A stretch of 64,000 nucleotides of DNA from contig CM119265.1 of NCBI GenBank assembly GCA_051294375.1, positions 8,068,772 to 8,132,771 on the forward strand, written 5' to 3'. Positions 34,347-47,216 of the stretch are shown here, one piece after another. The notes beneath the pieces are model-generated. The model ran no database searches. It saw only the letters and a program-made list of their open reading frames with translations, and was not told where the DNA came from. Within the stretch, counting starts at the first letter, position 1, and every line of letters starts with the position of its first letter. Position numbers and translations under genes: made by a program. The stretch is from Paraspadella gotoi (Eukaryota > Chaetognatha).

Positions 34347-35792
34347 TTCTCTCTTTCTCAAATTTTGTCTTACCTATATTGATATGAAATTGGTAAAACC
34401 TATATAAAAATAATCCATTCATTTAATAAATAAGCTATCTTGCCCCTGTCTTTGGTGGTTTAAGGCTTCCATCACTCTTACCATGTATGTAATTTTGACG
34501 GAAAAAAATTTTTTATATGTAACCACTGTAGAATTATAATCCATTAATTCAATAAATGTTTTTGGTTCGTTTGTTTGTTTCTTCTCCACCATAAATAACA
34601 TCATTTTCCCAAATTTATTTTCTTTTTCTTTAAATCATCTATTCATCCCCCTTTCCTTCTTTTTCTTTCTTTTCTCCTTTCCTCCCTTTTCTTTTTCCTT
34701 CTCGAACCTTCGGTTGACGTCAACTTCGTTTCATTCATCTTTCACAAAGAAAAAAAAAAGAGGCTAAAAAAAAAAAAATTCCCTATTGAAATTCGTCGTT
34801 AATCGTCGACGTCGTTTTCGCCGTAATTTTCGTCGCATTTTCGTCGCGAGCAAAAAGAATACAGAAAATGAGTGTCTCGTCAAGTCAGCCGCCTTTTCGC
34901 TGTTGATTTTTTTGCCGTTGCTGTTGCAGACACTCGTTTGGCTGCAGCAAAGAGTCGAATGACAGCTTGCCGCACATAAAAACATTGAACGTAAACAAAC
35001 AATGTTTTCTCAATCGTGGTTCTTCTCTCGCCCACCCGAGACGCGCTTTCTTCTTGCGCTCAACCACCAAAAAAAAAAGTGTGAATCGATTATTCGTGAA
35101 GGTTCACTCACTTTTCCTCACCGAGCGAAGCGGCGCCTGACCCGCGCGAGCTTGAACAGGCTTTTGAATCCAGGAGAAGGGGAAGAAAGAGAGCCTCTCT
35201 TGTCCGCTCTTCCGCTCCACTCGAGAAGAAGAGTTTCCTAGACGCGCCGCTCCTCTAGAGCTAGAGCTAAACTCCACTCAAGCCACGCGGATACGCCCTA
35301 GAGATTAACTCAAGCCTAATAGCTAATACCTAATAGCTTCTAATTTTGATTTTTTTACTGTGTTTTTTCCTTTCTGTTTCGTTGTGATTTGATTTAGAAC
35401 AAAGTTTTGAAGAGAGATTTAAAAACGATTTTTATTTCATAGTGAAACTATATATGCGCGTCTATTAAATGATTAATTATAACCATTTATTAACCCAGAC
35501 AACACAAAGATTCAAAATTTACATATCTGCCAAATACCAAATACCGCCTTTAGTATCATTCCCCATACTTCTATCAAACCTCAATTCCGATCACCCTCAC
35601 CAGTACACTCTCACCCTCCCCCCCCCGCACTACCACAAGACCTCCCGGAGTGGTTTCCCGCCAACAGACGGAATTCCAATTTGTGGCTGATGACCTCCTA
35701 TTAAGGGAGGAGGACGCGCCTCTCCTTCCCCGGATGTGGTATGAATTTGTAAATTGTTGTTTTGTGGCGTCGACTCCTTGAGATGCCGGTTT
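33316..35792. other. Noncoding stretch
   Basis: I see no supported gene. Small features are three copies of a taaaataac-like word near 34060-34092 and a stretch with 5'-UTR-like texture at 34800-35280, where a 79-codon frame (35002-35241) has no recognisable domain. Confidence 0.4.
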
Positions 35793-35821
35793 GGGGGGGT
35801 TGGACTGGGGGGGCGAGGGGG
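35793..35821 (+). other. Possible G-quadruplex
   Basis: G-runs of 7, 7 and 5 lie at 35793-35799, 35807-35813 and 35817-35821, separated by 7 and 3 bases. A 7-G run can supply two GGG strands, so a three-layer quadruplex is possible. Confidence 0.5.
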
Positions 35822-36370
35822 CGTGGCTGAATCGAGCGCCGATGGCGATGCTGGAGGGAAAATTGAGGGAGAGAGAAAGAGAGATAATGGCCGGGGTTAA
35901 AATTAACAGAAATACGCAGAAATATACAATAACTGTTGCGGAAAATGGTTAAGTTCACTCCGCTATATATATAATATATGATAATTATGATATGCAGTGA
36001 TACAACAAGGCTTTCGGTTTCCGTTTCCGTTCTTCTGTTTATCATGATTTTTTTAATTAAGAAATTATATTGGGAGAGGAGTTTTCAAATTTCTGTTTAA
36101 AACTTGATTTAAACTGTCTATGCAAATTTTTTACTCTTACCGTTACGTACAGTAGATGGAAAAAAACTTTTGGTTCAGACTAACGGAAAAAAGGGGAAGA
36201 AAGATCATCCTAGCTAGGGGGGGGTTGGACCCGTGGAACCGTGGTGGTCGGATTATTCTCTGCAATAGGAAACTCACTGTGCCCAATGCCCAGATGGTAG
36301 AGAAGGAATTTCGTCGTCGAGAGGACGAGAAATGGGTGGGAACGTTTTCTTTGGGTCGGAATGGCGAGAC

Positions 36371-36372
<2 letters not shown>

Positions 36373-36438
<66 letters not shown>
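36373..36438 (+). repeat. (GA)n microsatellite
   Basis: 66 bases of uninterrupted GA. Confidence 0.97.
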
Positions 36439-36441
<3 letters not shown>

Positions 36442-36905
36442 TCAGAAAAGGAGGAGGGGGAATTTTTAGCGCCGGAGAAACAGTGGTCGTCGGCCGGAAA
36501 GAGAGAATAATGGCTGTAAATAAAGAAAGAGGGAAAAAAAGTTGGATACAAAGGGTCGGTTGACAAGGAAGCCAAAAAAAAAAGGAAATGGAGGAAAGGA
36601 GAAAAAGGAAAAGGAAAAGAAAAGGAAATAACTGAATAGTTTAAAAGGAGAAAAAAGGAACGAATGGCGAAGCTGAATAAAGAAATATCCGAAAAGGAAA
36701 GACCATATTTGGAAATGAATTTCTCGGAAATAAAAGAAAAGTGTTGGAACGATGTACTTTGGTAAGGCAAGGAAAAGGAGGAAGAAAAGAAAGATAAAAA
36801 GGAGAAAGAAAAAAAGAAATAAAACTTGAGAAAAAGAGAATTAAATCCTGAGGGGAAAAAAGGCAACAAGAAACCTGAAGGGAAGCAGAAGAATTGTATC
36901 GAAAA
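36439..36905 (+). other. Purine-rich noncoding stretch
   Basis: The plus strand is dominated by A and G. The complementary strand is therefore open for 281 codons (36210-37055) but encodes only Phe/Ser/Leu-rich low-complexity sequence. Confidence 0.7.
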
Positions 36906-37085
36906 GAAAAAAAAAGTTGCCGGAAAAGAAATTCGGTCAACAGAAAAAGAAAAGAGTGGAATTTGCCGGAAAGATAAGAAAAAGCGAAATCCTCCGGAGA
37001 AGAGAAGAAAAAGAAAGGGAAATTCGCCGGAAAAAGAGAAGAAAAAGAAAGTCAAATCCGCCGGAAAAGAAAAGAAAGGACAGGG
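36906..37085 (+). repeat. Purine minisatellite, about 34-bp unit with a gccggaaaa core
   Basis: Four to five tandem copies, each starting with (g)ccgga(a/g)aa, followed by an A/G-rich stretch and ending in aaatcc or aaattc. The last two complete units, at roughly 37000-37065, are nearly identical over about 34 bases. Earlier copies are more diverged and differ in length. Confidence 0.75.
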
Positions 37086-37224
37086 TAGAATTGAGATCGC
37101 GACCCTGGGTCAACCCGTGGGTCGACCCCGACGCCTCCAACAGGCCAAAAATCGAATCCTACGTGAGAAGCGAGGGATTTAGAGGTGGAGGGTGGAAGGA
37201 GGAAGGTGGAGGGTGGTTCCGATT

Positions 37225-37247
37225 GGGGGGGGGACGGGGGGAGGGGG
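37225..37247 (+). other. Possible G-quadruplex
   Basis: G-runs of 9, 6 and 5 within 23 bases, preceded by ggtggagggtgg at 37206-37217. Confidence 0.55.
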
Positions 37248-37387
37248 TAGTGGAAAAAGGTGGAGACTAAATCGTTAAATATCAATAAGAGGCGACGATT
37301 TCGTGAAATTGCGACTTTAAACCGGAACGGGTGCGTCACATGTGAAAGGAATTGACAGACTGATCTTATATTTACTTACCTTTCGCA

Positions 37388-37700
37388 GTCGAAGGTGAGG
37401 TAATGCCGATGCCTTCGTCATTGCGTCGCACCATCTCTTACCGCGAGTTCCTCTCCGGTCCAGACTCCCGACCCCAAACTTTGTCCTCACCTTTTTCATT
37501 TGCGACTCTCTCTCTCTCGACGGACGACGAGTTCGACCTCGTAAACTCTCCCTCCGGCCTCCCTCCTCACCCGCCACCGCCGCCTGCAGCTGTCGACGCC
37601 GGTCACTCACCTCCGGTCGCTGGTCATTGGTCAATCAGCGCCACTCAATCACCGCCAAACTCACCCGCAAGCCTCTCACGGTTCGTCCCTTTTTTGTCCC
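37388..37700 (+). CDS. Possible exon of an unidentified protein
   Basis: After an acceptor-like cctttcgcag ending at 37389, the plus strand stays open for well over 100 codons. From the first ATG (37403) it begins MPMPSSLRRTISYREFLSG, then a Ser-rich part, then a short acidic stretch TDDEFDLVNSP, then a proline run and GHWSISATQSPPNSP. Composition to about 37670 is GC-rich and coding-like; beyond it the frame runs into pyrimidine-rich sequence, where an open frame means little. A donor is not obvious. The region could be an exon with a disordered product, or a 5' exon with the start at 37403. I recognise no domain, and no neighbouring gene helps. Confidence 0.3.
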
Positions 37701-38283
37701 TCGTTGCCTTAAGCTCCTTAACTCCCCTTACCTTTTCTCTGTTCAATCCTCACCCCAAATTCACCTCTCACCGCCTCACCCTTCCTTCTTTTAACCTTCT
37801 TTTCGATTTGTCCCTACGATTTGTGCCTCAGCGACGCCGTCCGCCTTCTAACTAACTTTCGACCGATTTTTTCTAAGGTGTTTTTTTTTTTTCCTTTTTT
37901 CCTTTTTTTCCCATTTTATTTCCAAACCTTGAAGTTCTGAATTTTTAATTTTTTGTTTCTTGCCCGTTCTCTCGATCCCTCCTGTCAAAGAGAAAATGGA
38001 CATTTCCCACTTGTTATTTGTCCGCTAAAATATGCGAGGTCATAAAACGCCCAAGCCTCTTTCTCGCCTCTTTAACATCCCTTCTTACAGCCTCTTTTAC
38101 ATTCTTACTTTCTATTTCCTTTCATCCTTGAACGTTTCTTCTTCACTGGAAGTAGAGCTAGTTTCATCTTAGCGAGTAAACCTTTTTCCACACCTTTTAT
38201 GATAGGATGTTAGGACTTTTATCTTTACTTACCCACTGCGCCATCTTTGCTAAAATCCCCGCTTCCTTTCTACTTTTCAAATT

Positions 38284-38285
<2 letters not shown>

Positions 38286-38374
<89 letters not shown>
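38286..38374 (+). repeat. (CT)n microsatellite
   Basis: 89 bases of uninterrupted CT. Confidence 0.98.
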
Positions 38375-39662
<1,288 letters not shown>

Positions 39663-39980
39663 TACAAACTAGCTTCATTCCATCTCAGTTTTTACTTTCC
39701 CACTAAAATCCCCTCTTCTTTTTTTTATAATAACTTTCAAACTAATTCTTTCTTATTAAACCTCCCCCATTCAATCCCTTTAATACTTTCCTAATTTCTA
39801 CCCAAACAGGAACATCCTTGTTCCTCTCACCTCTCCCTTTTTTTAGTTCTCCCAATTTCATCTCAACTTTTTCTCTCTTTTTTTTTCGTCGCCCCATTTT
39901 TCTCCTCCGCCCTTCCTCTCGTAATCCCCTCCCGCTCGCTCTGGCGATATCCTTGACTCTGATGTACGAGTTTTTGGAGG

Positions 39981-39982
<2 letters not shown>

Positions 39983-40040
<58 letters not shown>
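39983..40040 (+). repeat. (CT)n microsatellite
   Basis: About 57 bases of CT. Confidence 0.97.
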
Positions 40041-40043
<3 letters not shown>

Positions 40044-40740
40044 GAAATATCGCAGCGGTGAAAATCGCCTGAACGCACGATGGGATCAGTGAACGCAGAG
40101 CTGAATATCACGTGAATGCGTGAGAGGGGCGTTGAACTCTGTGAGTCTGAATGTGTGACGGTGAAATCTCAGGTGAATATGTCTCCGCCGTTGAAGCCTT
40201 TTTAATTGAACCTCGGTTTAAAAGTAAAATGACCGAAGCGAGCTGAAGATTTAATTTTCGCTCTTCGCTGATTTACAACAATCCAAAGTGACAACCTTAA
40301 GTTTACAAACCGACGTGTCCACGAATCGACCTCTAAGTCTAACCAGTGACCAGTGACCTACGTATTTCCATGTACATACTTTTACAATTACACGGCCTTT
40401 CTCTAAAAATAGAAAAACTCATAACTGTAATTGCCATTGACTATAATAGTAGCGAATTTATCGTCAGTTTAGATGGAAAATAGACGAGCCTAAATGAGAA
40501 GCAAAGCCTTACTTCGTCCCGTTTTCTTTATTAACTAATTTATGTCTCTTTTTTTTCTCCCTCCTCCCTCTACATTTTTATTTCGCACCGACTCTCTCTC
40601 TGACTCTCCGTCTCGCTCTCTCAATTCATCGTTCAGGTGAGTCAAGTTAATGATAAAAATTGATTAAAATAGGGAGAAAGTAAAAAAAACATTCTCTCTC
40701 TATCTTTATCTCTATCTCTCTCTCTGTCTCTGTCTCTATC

Positions 40741-40776
<36 letters not shown>

Positions 40777-40886
40777 ACCGTCATCGTTATTCGTCGTTCG
40801 TCGAAAGCAAAGTTCACCCGAAAGCCAAACTCAATTTACTCGACGAACGACGCCGTCTGTAAAGAGCGCCGTGGCACTGGGCGACG
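40041..40886. other. Noncoding stretch
   Basis: Mixed sequence. Interrupted ct/ctat/ctgt repeats lie at 40690-40777. No supported gene. Confidence 0.45.
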
Positions 40887-40901
40887 CCGGGTGACACCCG
40901 G
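40887..40901. promoter_or_regulatory. Palindrome ccgggtgacacccgg
   Basis: Perfect 7-bp inverted repeat around a single central base, in a CpG-rich patch and followed at once by tgacgtcg, which resembles a cAMP-response element. It could bind a dimeric factor. No adjacent gene start is visible, so the role is open. Confidence 0.3.
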
Positions 40902-41176
40902 TGACGTCGCACACAAACGACGGAGCCGAGTTCGGAAGAACTGGTGGCTCTGATCCACCAAAATGTGTCACAAATCCCATTGCCTTCCACTATGAGCTTT
41001 AAAAGAGCGTAACCTACCAATAACGTTTCATACCGACGACACCCCCCTTTGGGACTGGGCTTCCACCACGGGACGTCGGGACGTGGTCATGGCACGTGCA
41101 TTCGTTTGCACGCAATATCCCATAACGTTTATGGTCGATATAGCCCTCGTTGAAGCGTGGAGGACGTCTGTGTTAA

Positions 41177-41289
<113 letters not shown>

Positions 41290-41434
41290 AGGTCCAATTT
41301 TTCGCCTTCGTCCACCGGAAGTCGATTCTATTTTTAGACGCATCGACGGACCGACATTTTCCCTCGTGAACTCACGGGCAGGAATCGCGCGCTTTTCGTG
41401 CGTTTACCTCGACCCTCGCACGCGTATGTATAGC

Positions 41435-41472
41435 CGCGTACAACGAGTGTCCTCAAGTCGCCGTTGTACGTG
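41435..41472. other. Inverted repeat able to form an 11-bp hairpin
   Basis: cgtacaacg at 41437-41445 pairs perfectly with cgttgtacg at 41462-41470, and two further pairs (one wobble) extend the stem. The loop is 16 bases. No other copy was seen in the window. Confidence 0.45.
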
Positions 41473-41664
41473 CGCGAAACCTCTTTGTACGCTCTGTTCG
41501 ACCGATTCAACGACTACAAACGTCAATGAGTTTTTCGCGCAAATTTGTCCCACTTACCGCTTATCAGTCAAAACCTTTTTTTTTTTTTTTTTTTTTTTTG
41601 CGTTTATCCTGACTGCAAATGTGTTTCTCACCTCTCCATTCTACCCCATTTTCTTTGAAGCAGC

Positions 41665-41670
41665 ACCGAG

Positions 41671-41702
<32 letters not shown>

Positions 41703-41810
41703 GAGAAGAGAGAGAGAGAGGAGAGAGAGAGGGAGGCAGGAGTGAGATTGAGAAAGAGAGAAAGAGAAAGAAGCAGAGAGAGCGAGCGAGTAGAGAGAGA
41801 GAGTCGAGAG

Positions 41811-41860
<50 letters not shown>
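41665..41860 (+). repeat. Interrupted (GA)n tract
   Basis: GA repeats with many phase breaks, directly before duplicated block E1. A similar tract precedes E2. Confidence 0.9.
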
Positions 41861-42733
41861 GGTTCATAACTCGTCCTAAATCGTTTCTGGGCGTCTATCT
41901 TTAGCGCGTAGTTCATCTACCCCCCTCCTTGCGCTACTCATTACTTTCTTCCTTCTCGAGTCGATCTTGAACTCTTCCCCACCCCTGACCACCCCCTCTC
42001 TTCTCCCACGACCGCCCCCACTACTTTTTTTTTCAACGAAGCTTTGCTGTTATTTTAAAAAAAATTGTAAGGTTAATTGTTTTACCCTTTATTAATTTCT
42101 GATATTAAAAAAAAAAGCTCTTGGGCTATCCAGAATCGTATTTGAGAGTGAGTTGTTAATTTTGTCTATCGCCTTGTGTCGAATATCAACTTACAATGTG
42201 AATTTACGATTTGACTTGAACTTCTCTTATCCTGGGGCTAATTACATTTTTGAGGAGAACGTTGGCGCTGTCAATTCTCTGGCAACTCACCTCTTGTCTA
42301 TTTTCTCTCCTTATTCACAAGCAATGTGAATTTAAGTCTTCACAGTTCTTTATTTCAGGCATCCCTTTCTGTTCCTTCATACGAACCGCAGCGAGACTGA
42401 GTCGCGTGATATCACACCCCAAGTCATCCGCCCCACCCCTCCCCCCCCTTCATTCCCCAACTCCCCTGACGAGGCTCATTGACCTTGAAGTCTTTCGCTC
42501 GGGTCTTCTTCCTTCCATCAAGACTCAGCAATCACGCTCAGTTTCTACAGGTGTTTTCGCAATCACGCTGCGCTGTTTTTCTCTCTCTTTCTCTATTTGT
42601 TTCTTCGTTCTATTCTATCTATTTGAATTCTTCACATTAGGCCCTTAAATTCGCCACTTCTCTTTGTCAATCTCTTCCCAACCAGAATCTAAAGTTGACC
42701 CTCTCAGTCTCTTATGTTTCTTTATACTTACTG

Positions 42734-42764
<31 letters not shown>

Positions 42765-44246
42765 CTCTTTCTCTCTCTCTCGCCTTCAGTCCTCACGTCG
42801 CTCGAGTTCCTTTTTTCTTGTTGTTCCCTTCTCGATTTCGCGACTCGAAATCTGGGATCAGCGAGGATCCATTTTAATCACGGACATAATCGCCAGAAAA
42901 TTGCTNNNNNNNNNNNNNNNNNNNNNNNNNNNNNNNNNNNNNNNNNNNNNNNNNNNNNNNNNNNNNNNNNNNNNNNNNNNNNNNNNNNNNNNNNNNNNNN
43001 NNNNNNNNNNNNNNNNNNNNNNNNNNNNNNNNNNNNNNNNNNNNNNNNNNNNNNNNNNNNNNNNNNNNNNNNNNNNNNNNNNNNNNNNNNNNNNNNNNAA
43101 AAAAAAATTCGGATCTCGATATGAAAATTTCGGGTTTGAATTCCGAGTCGCGTTTTTAATGTTGACTTTGGTTTGTTTACTTTTTTTTTTGTGTGGAGGG
43201 GGAAGATCACGTCTCCTCGTCTCTAAGCAACGCGCGCTCATCGACCATCGTTTGCATCCTCTGTCATCTCTTTCTTTTCTTTTTTTTTTCCTTTTCTTGC
43301 TTTTTTTCTTTACTCACTTTTTCTTTTTACTTATTTACTACGTTTGTTAAAATCTTTCCCTTTAATTGGCCCTAAGTTTATAATCGCTTGTCTCTATAAA
43401 AATGCTTTGTCTAAAAAAAAAAAAAAANNNNNNNNNNNNNNNNNNNNNNNNNNNNNNNNNNNNNNNNNNNNNNNNNNNNNNNNNNNNNNNNNNNNNNNNN
43501 NNNNNNNNNNNNNNNNNNNNNNNNNNNNNNNNNNNNNNNNNNNNNNNNNNNNNNNNNNNNNNNNNNNNNNNNNNNNNNNNNNNNNNNNNNNNNNNNNNNN
43601 NNNNNNNNNNNNNNNNNNNNNNNNNNNNNNNNNNNNNNNNNNNNNNNNNNNNNNNNNNNNNNNNNNNNNNNNNNNNNNNNNNNNNNNTCTCCCGTTCTCT
43701 GTTTCCAATTTTCCAATCCCTTGCTTTGGTTTCTCGAGTGCATCTTTAGTTTTCCTCCCCTTTTTTTTTCTTCACTCATCTTTTGGCTTTCCAATGTTTA
43801 TTGGAATTTTCAGTCCGCATTTTTTTTTCAAATCTTTCCGCTCTCGCACAAAAAAAGAGCGCGTGATAGGTCTCGGTCTCTCTCTCTCTCACTCTCTCTC
43901 TCCTTCTCTCTCTCTCTTTCTCTCTCTCTCTCCTCTCTCTCTTTTCCTCTTTTTTCATTTATGGTGGACTACATTTTCAGTTTTTTCAATTCAAGCGAAT
44001 TTAAACTTGAGCTTTTCGTTGGTTGCTTTTCGTGTTGGTTCGCAGGCAACTGCATTCATGTACCGATCGACCATGAATTTCTAAAAATTCTAACAAGGAT
44101 TCGAAGACAATGAATAAATGACTCAAACTCAAATCTATCTCTTCGCTGTAGTATCGATATCGTGTAATCATGATAACAAAAAGGTTTTTACACATATATC
44201 TTAAATGGCACCAGCCTCACAAAAGTCGGGCCAAAATCGAGAGTAT
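41861..44246 (+). repeat. Duplicated block E, copy 1 (E1)
   Basis: This block matches 44755-47216 throughout in direct orientation, from ggttcataa to gccaaaatcgaga. It has two N gaps (42906-43098 and 43428-43687), both placed where E2 has a continuous GA or CT tract. The copies differ mainly by one- and two-base indels; E2 tends to have the extra bases. No reading frame is conserved between copies. Confidence 0.9.
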
Positions 44247-44271
44247 NNNNNNNNNNNNNNNNNNNNNNNNN
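44247..44271. other. Assembly gap of exactly 25 N
   Basis: E1 breaks off here inside the word that continues intact in E2 at about 47210. Confidence 0.95.
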
Positions 44272-44754
44272 CAGAGAGACTAATGAAGCGAGGAGAGAAG
44301 GAGATGGGAGAAGGCACGAACGAGAGACCGGAGCGAGGGAGGGAAGAACTGAGGACTCTCGAGCATCTCGATGAGAGGAGCTGGATCGGATGAGAAGCGA
44401 TCCTGAAGCTCTGAGGAGAGCAATGAGTAGGTAGAGATCCGTGCGAGGGTGGGAGACGAACGAGTCGAGGAGAAGGGAGAATTGGAAAGTCGACTGTCAG
44501 ATGGAGAATTGGAATGACCGAGAGGAGCGGTGGATGGAGAGAGAAGAGAGAACGAGACTGAGAGAGAGAGCGAGAGAGAACTGGCGAGAGAGGGAGAGAA
44601 TGTTAGAGGGAGAGAGAGAGAAGAGGAGGAGAGAGACAGGAAGGAGAGGGAGAAGAGAGATGAGCTGAGACAAGTTGAGCAATTAGAAGAAGACGAGTGA
44701 AGAGAGAAGAGAGAGAGAGAGAGGAAGAGAGGGAGAGAGAGATGAGGAGAGAGC
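44272..44754 (+). repeat. Irregular GA-rich stretch
   Basis: Purine-rich sequence built of gaga words with many c, t and g insertions. It occupies the place of the (GA)n tract before E1 and looks like a noisy version of it. Confidence 0.7.
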
Positions 44755-46514
44755 GGTTCATAATCTCGTTCCTAAATCGTTTCTGGGCGTCTATCTTTAG
44801 CGTCGTTAGTCATTACCCCCCTCCTTTGCGCTACTCTTTCTTTGCTTCCTTCTGCGAAGTCGATTCTTTGAACTCTTCCCCACCCCTGACCACCCCCTCT
44901 CTTCTCCCGACGGACCGCCCCCACTACTTTTTTTTTTCAACTTAAGCTTTGCTGTTTTTTAAAAAAAAATGTGTAAGTGTTAATTGTTTTAACCCTTTAT
45001 TAATTTCTGATTATAAAAAAAAAAAAAGCTCTTGGGCTATCCAGAATCGTATTGAGAGGAGTTGTTTAATTTTGTCCTATCGCCTTGTGTTCGAAACTCA
45101 ACTAATTTGTGAATTTACGATTTGACTTGAACTTTCTATATCCTGGGGCTAATTTACATTTTGAGAGAGAACGTTGTGCGCTCTGTTTCAATTCTCTGGC
45201 AACTCACCTGCTTGTCTATTTTCTCTCCTATTCACAAGGCAATGTGAATTAGTCTTCACAGTTTCTTTATTTCAGGCATCCCTTCTGTTCCTTCATACGA
45301 ACCCGCAGCGAGACTGAAGTCGCGTGATATCACACCCCAACGTCTCCGTCCCACCCTCTCCCCCCCCTCATCCCCAACCCCTGACGAGGCTCATTGCCTT
45401 GAAAGTCTTTCGCTCGGGGTCTCTTCCTTACATCAAGACTCAGCAATCACGCTCAGTTTCTACAGGTTGTTTTTCGCAAATCACGCTGCGCTAGTTTTGT
45501 TCTCTCTCTTTCTCTATTTGTTTCTTCGTTCTATTCTATCTATTTGATTCTTCACATTAGGCCCTTAATATTCGCACTTCTCTTTGTCAATCTCTTCCGC
45601 AACAGAAGTTTAAGTTGACCTCTCAGTCTCTTTATGTTTACTTTATACTTACTTCTCTCCTCTCTCTCTCCTTTTCTTTGTCTCTCTTTCTCTCTCTCTC
45701 GCCTTCAGTCCCTCAGCGTTCGCTCGATGTTCCTTTTTTCTTGTTGTTCCCTTCTCGATTTCGCGACTCGAAATTCTGGGTCAGCGAGGATCCATTTTAA
45801 TCACGGACATAATCGCCAGAAAATTGCTTTGAGTCTTGCGAAAGAGAGTGAAGAGAGAGAGAGAGAGACGAGAGAGATTAGAGAGAAAAAAGAGAGAGAG
45901 AGAGAGAGAGATGAGAGAGAGAAGAGGAGAGATGAGAGAGAAAAGAGAGAGGGAACAAGCCGCTATCCGTGTCATTTTTTTCTCTTCCTCCCTTGCTCTA
46001 ACCCGAACCTCGAAAAAAAAGAAAAAAAAAAAAATTCGGATTCTCGATATGAAAATTTCTCGGGTTTTGAATTCTCGAGTCGCGTTTTTTAATGCTTGAC
46101 CTTTGGTTTTGTTTTACTTTTTTTTTTGGTTTGTGGAGGGGCAAGATCACGTCTATCCGTCTCTAAGCAACGCCGCGCTATCGACCATCGTTTGCGATCC
46201 CTCTGTCATCTCTTTCTTATTTTTTTTTTCCTTTTTTGCTTTTCTTTCTTTACTCCACTCTTTTCTTTTACTTATAATTTACTAACGTTTGGTTAAATCT
46301 TTCCCTTTAATTGCCCTAAGTTTATAAATCGCTTGTTCTATCAAAAATGCTTTTCTAAAAAAAAACAAAAAAAAACGAATACAAAAACAAAATTGCAACT
46401 GCTTCCAAAACAGTAATCCCGAAAATAGACAACAATTTTCAATTCGTTTTTCTTCGCGTTGTAGTTGCCGTCAGTTTTTTGTTAGCTCTTCCTTCCTCGC
46501 ATTTGCTTGCCTGC

Positions 46515-46583
<69 letters not shown>

Positions 46584-47216
46584 CTCTCCCTCTCCCGTTC
46601 TCTGTTTCCAATTTTTCCCATCCCTTGGCTTTGGTTTTCTCCGAGTGTCATTTAGTTTTCCTCCGCCTTTTTTTTCTTCACTCATCTTTTGGCTTTCCAA
46701 TGTTTATTGGAATTTTTCAGTCCGCATTTTTTTTTCAAATCTTTCCGCTCTCGCAAAAAAAAAGGCGCGTGATAGTCTCGGTCTCTCTCTCTCTCATCTC
46801 TCTCTCTCTCGTCTCTTTCGTCTCTCCTCTCTCTCTCTCTCCTAGCTCTTCTCTCCTCCCTCTCTCTCTCTTCGGTTCTCTCTCTCTTCCTCTCTCTCTT
46901 TTCCTCTTTTTTCATTTATGGTGGACTACATTTTCCATGTTTTTTCAATTACAATGCGAATTTAAAACTTGAGGCTTTTCGTTGGTTGCTTTCGTGTTGG
47001 TTCGCAGGCAAACTGCATTCAGGTACCGATTCCGATCGGCCATGATTTACAAAATTCTAACAGGATTCGAAGACAAGAATAATGACTCAAACTCAAATTC
47101 TATCTTCGGTGTAGTATCGATATCGGTGTAATCATGAATAACAAAAAAGGTTTTTATCACATATATCTTTAAATGGCACAGCCCTCACATTCAAAGTCGG
47201 GCCAAAATCGAGACGT
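44755..47216 (+). repeat. Duplicated block E, copy 2 (E2)
   Basis: Second copy of 41861-44246. It contains sequence at the two positions that are N in E1: 45829-46025 (about 197 bases, versus 193 N) is a GA-rich tract plus flank, and about 46373-46590 (about 218 bases, versus 260 N) ends in a CT tract. It continues directly into single-copy sequence at 47217. Confidence 0.9.

Noticed and set aside
35002-35241. 79-codon frame starting MFSQSWFFSR
   Set aside because: No recognised domain and no splice or transcription signal; the surroundings look like UTR.
36210-37055. 281-codon open frame on the minus strand, the longest without N
   Set aside because: It is the complement of a purine-rich stretch. 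Pyrimidine-rich strands seldom contain stop codons, and the product is Phe/Ser/Leu low-complexity sequence.
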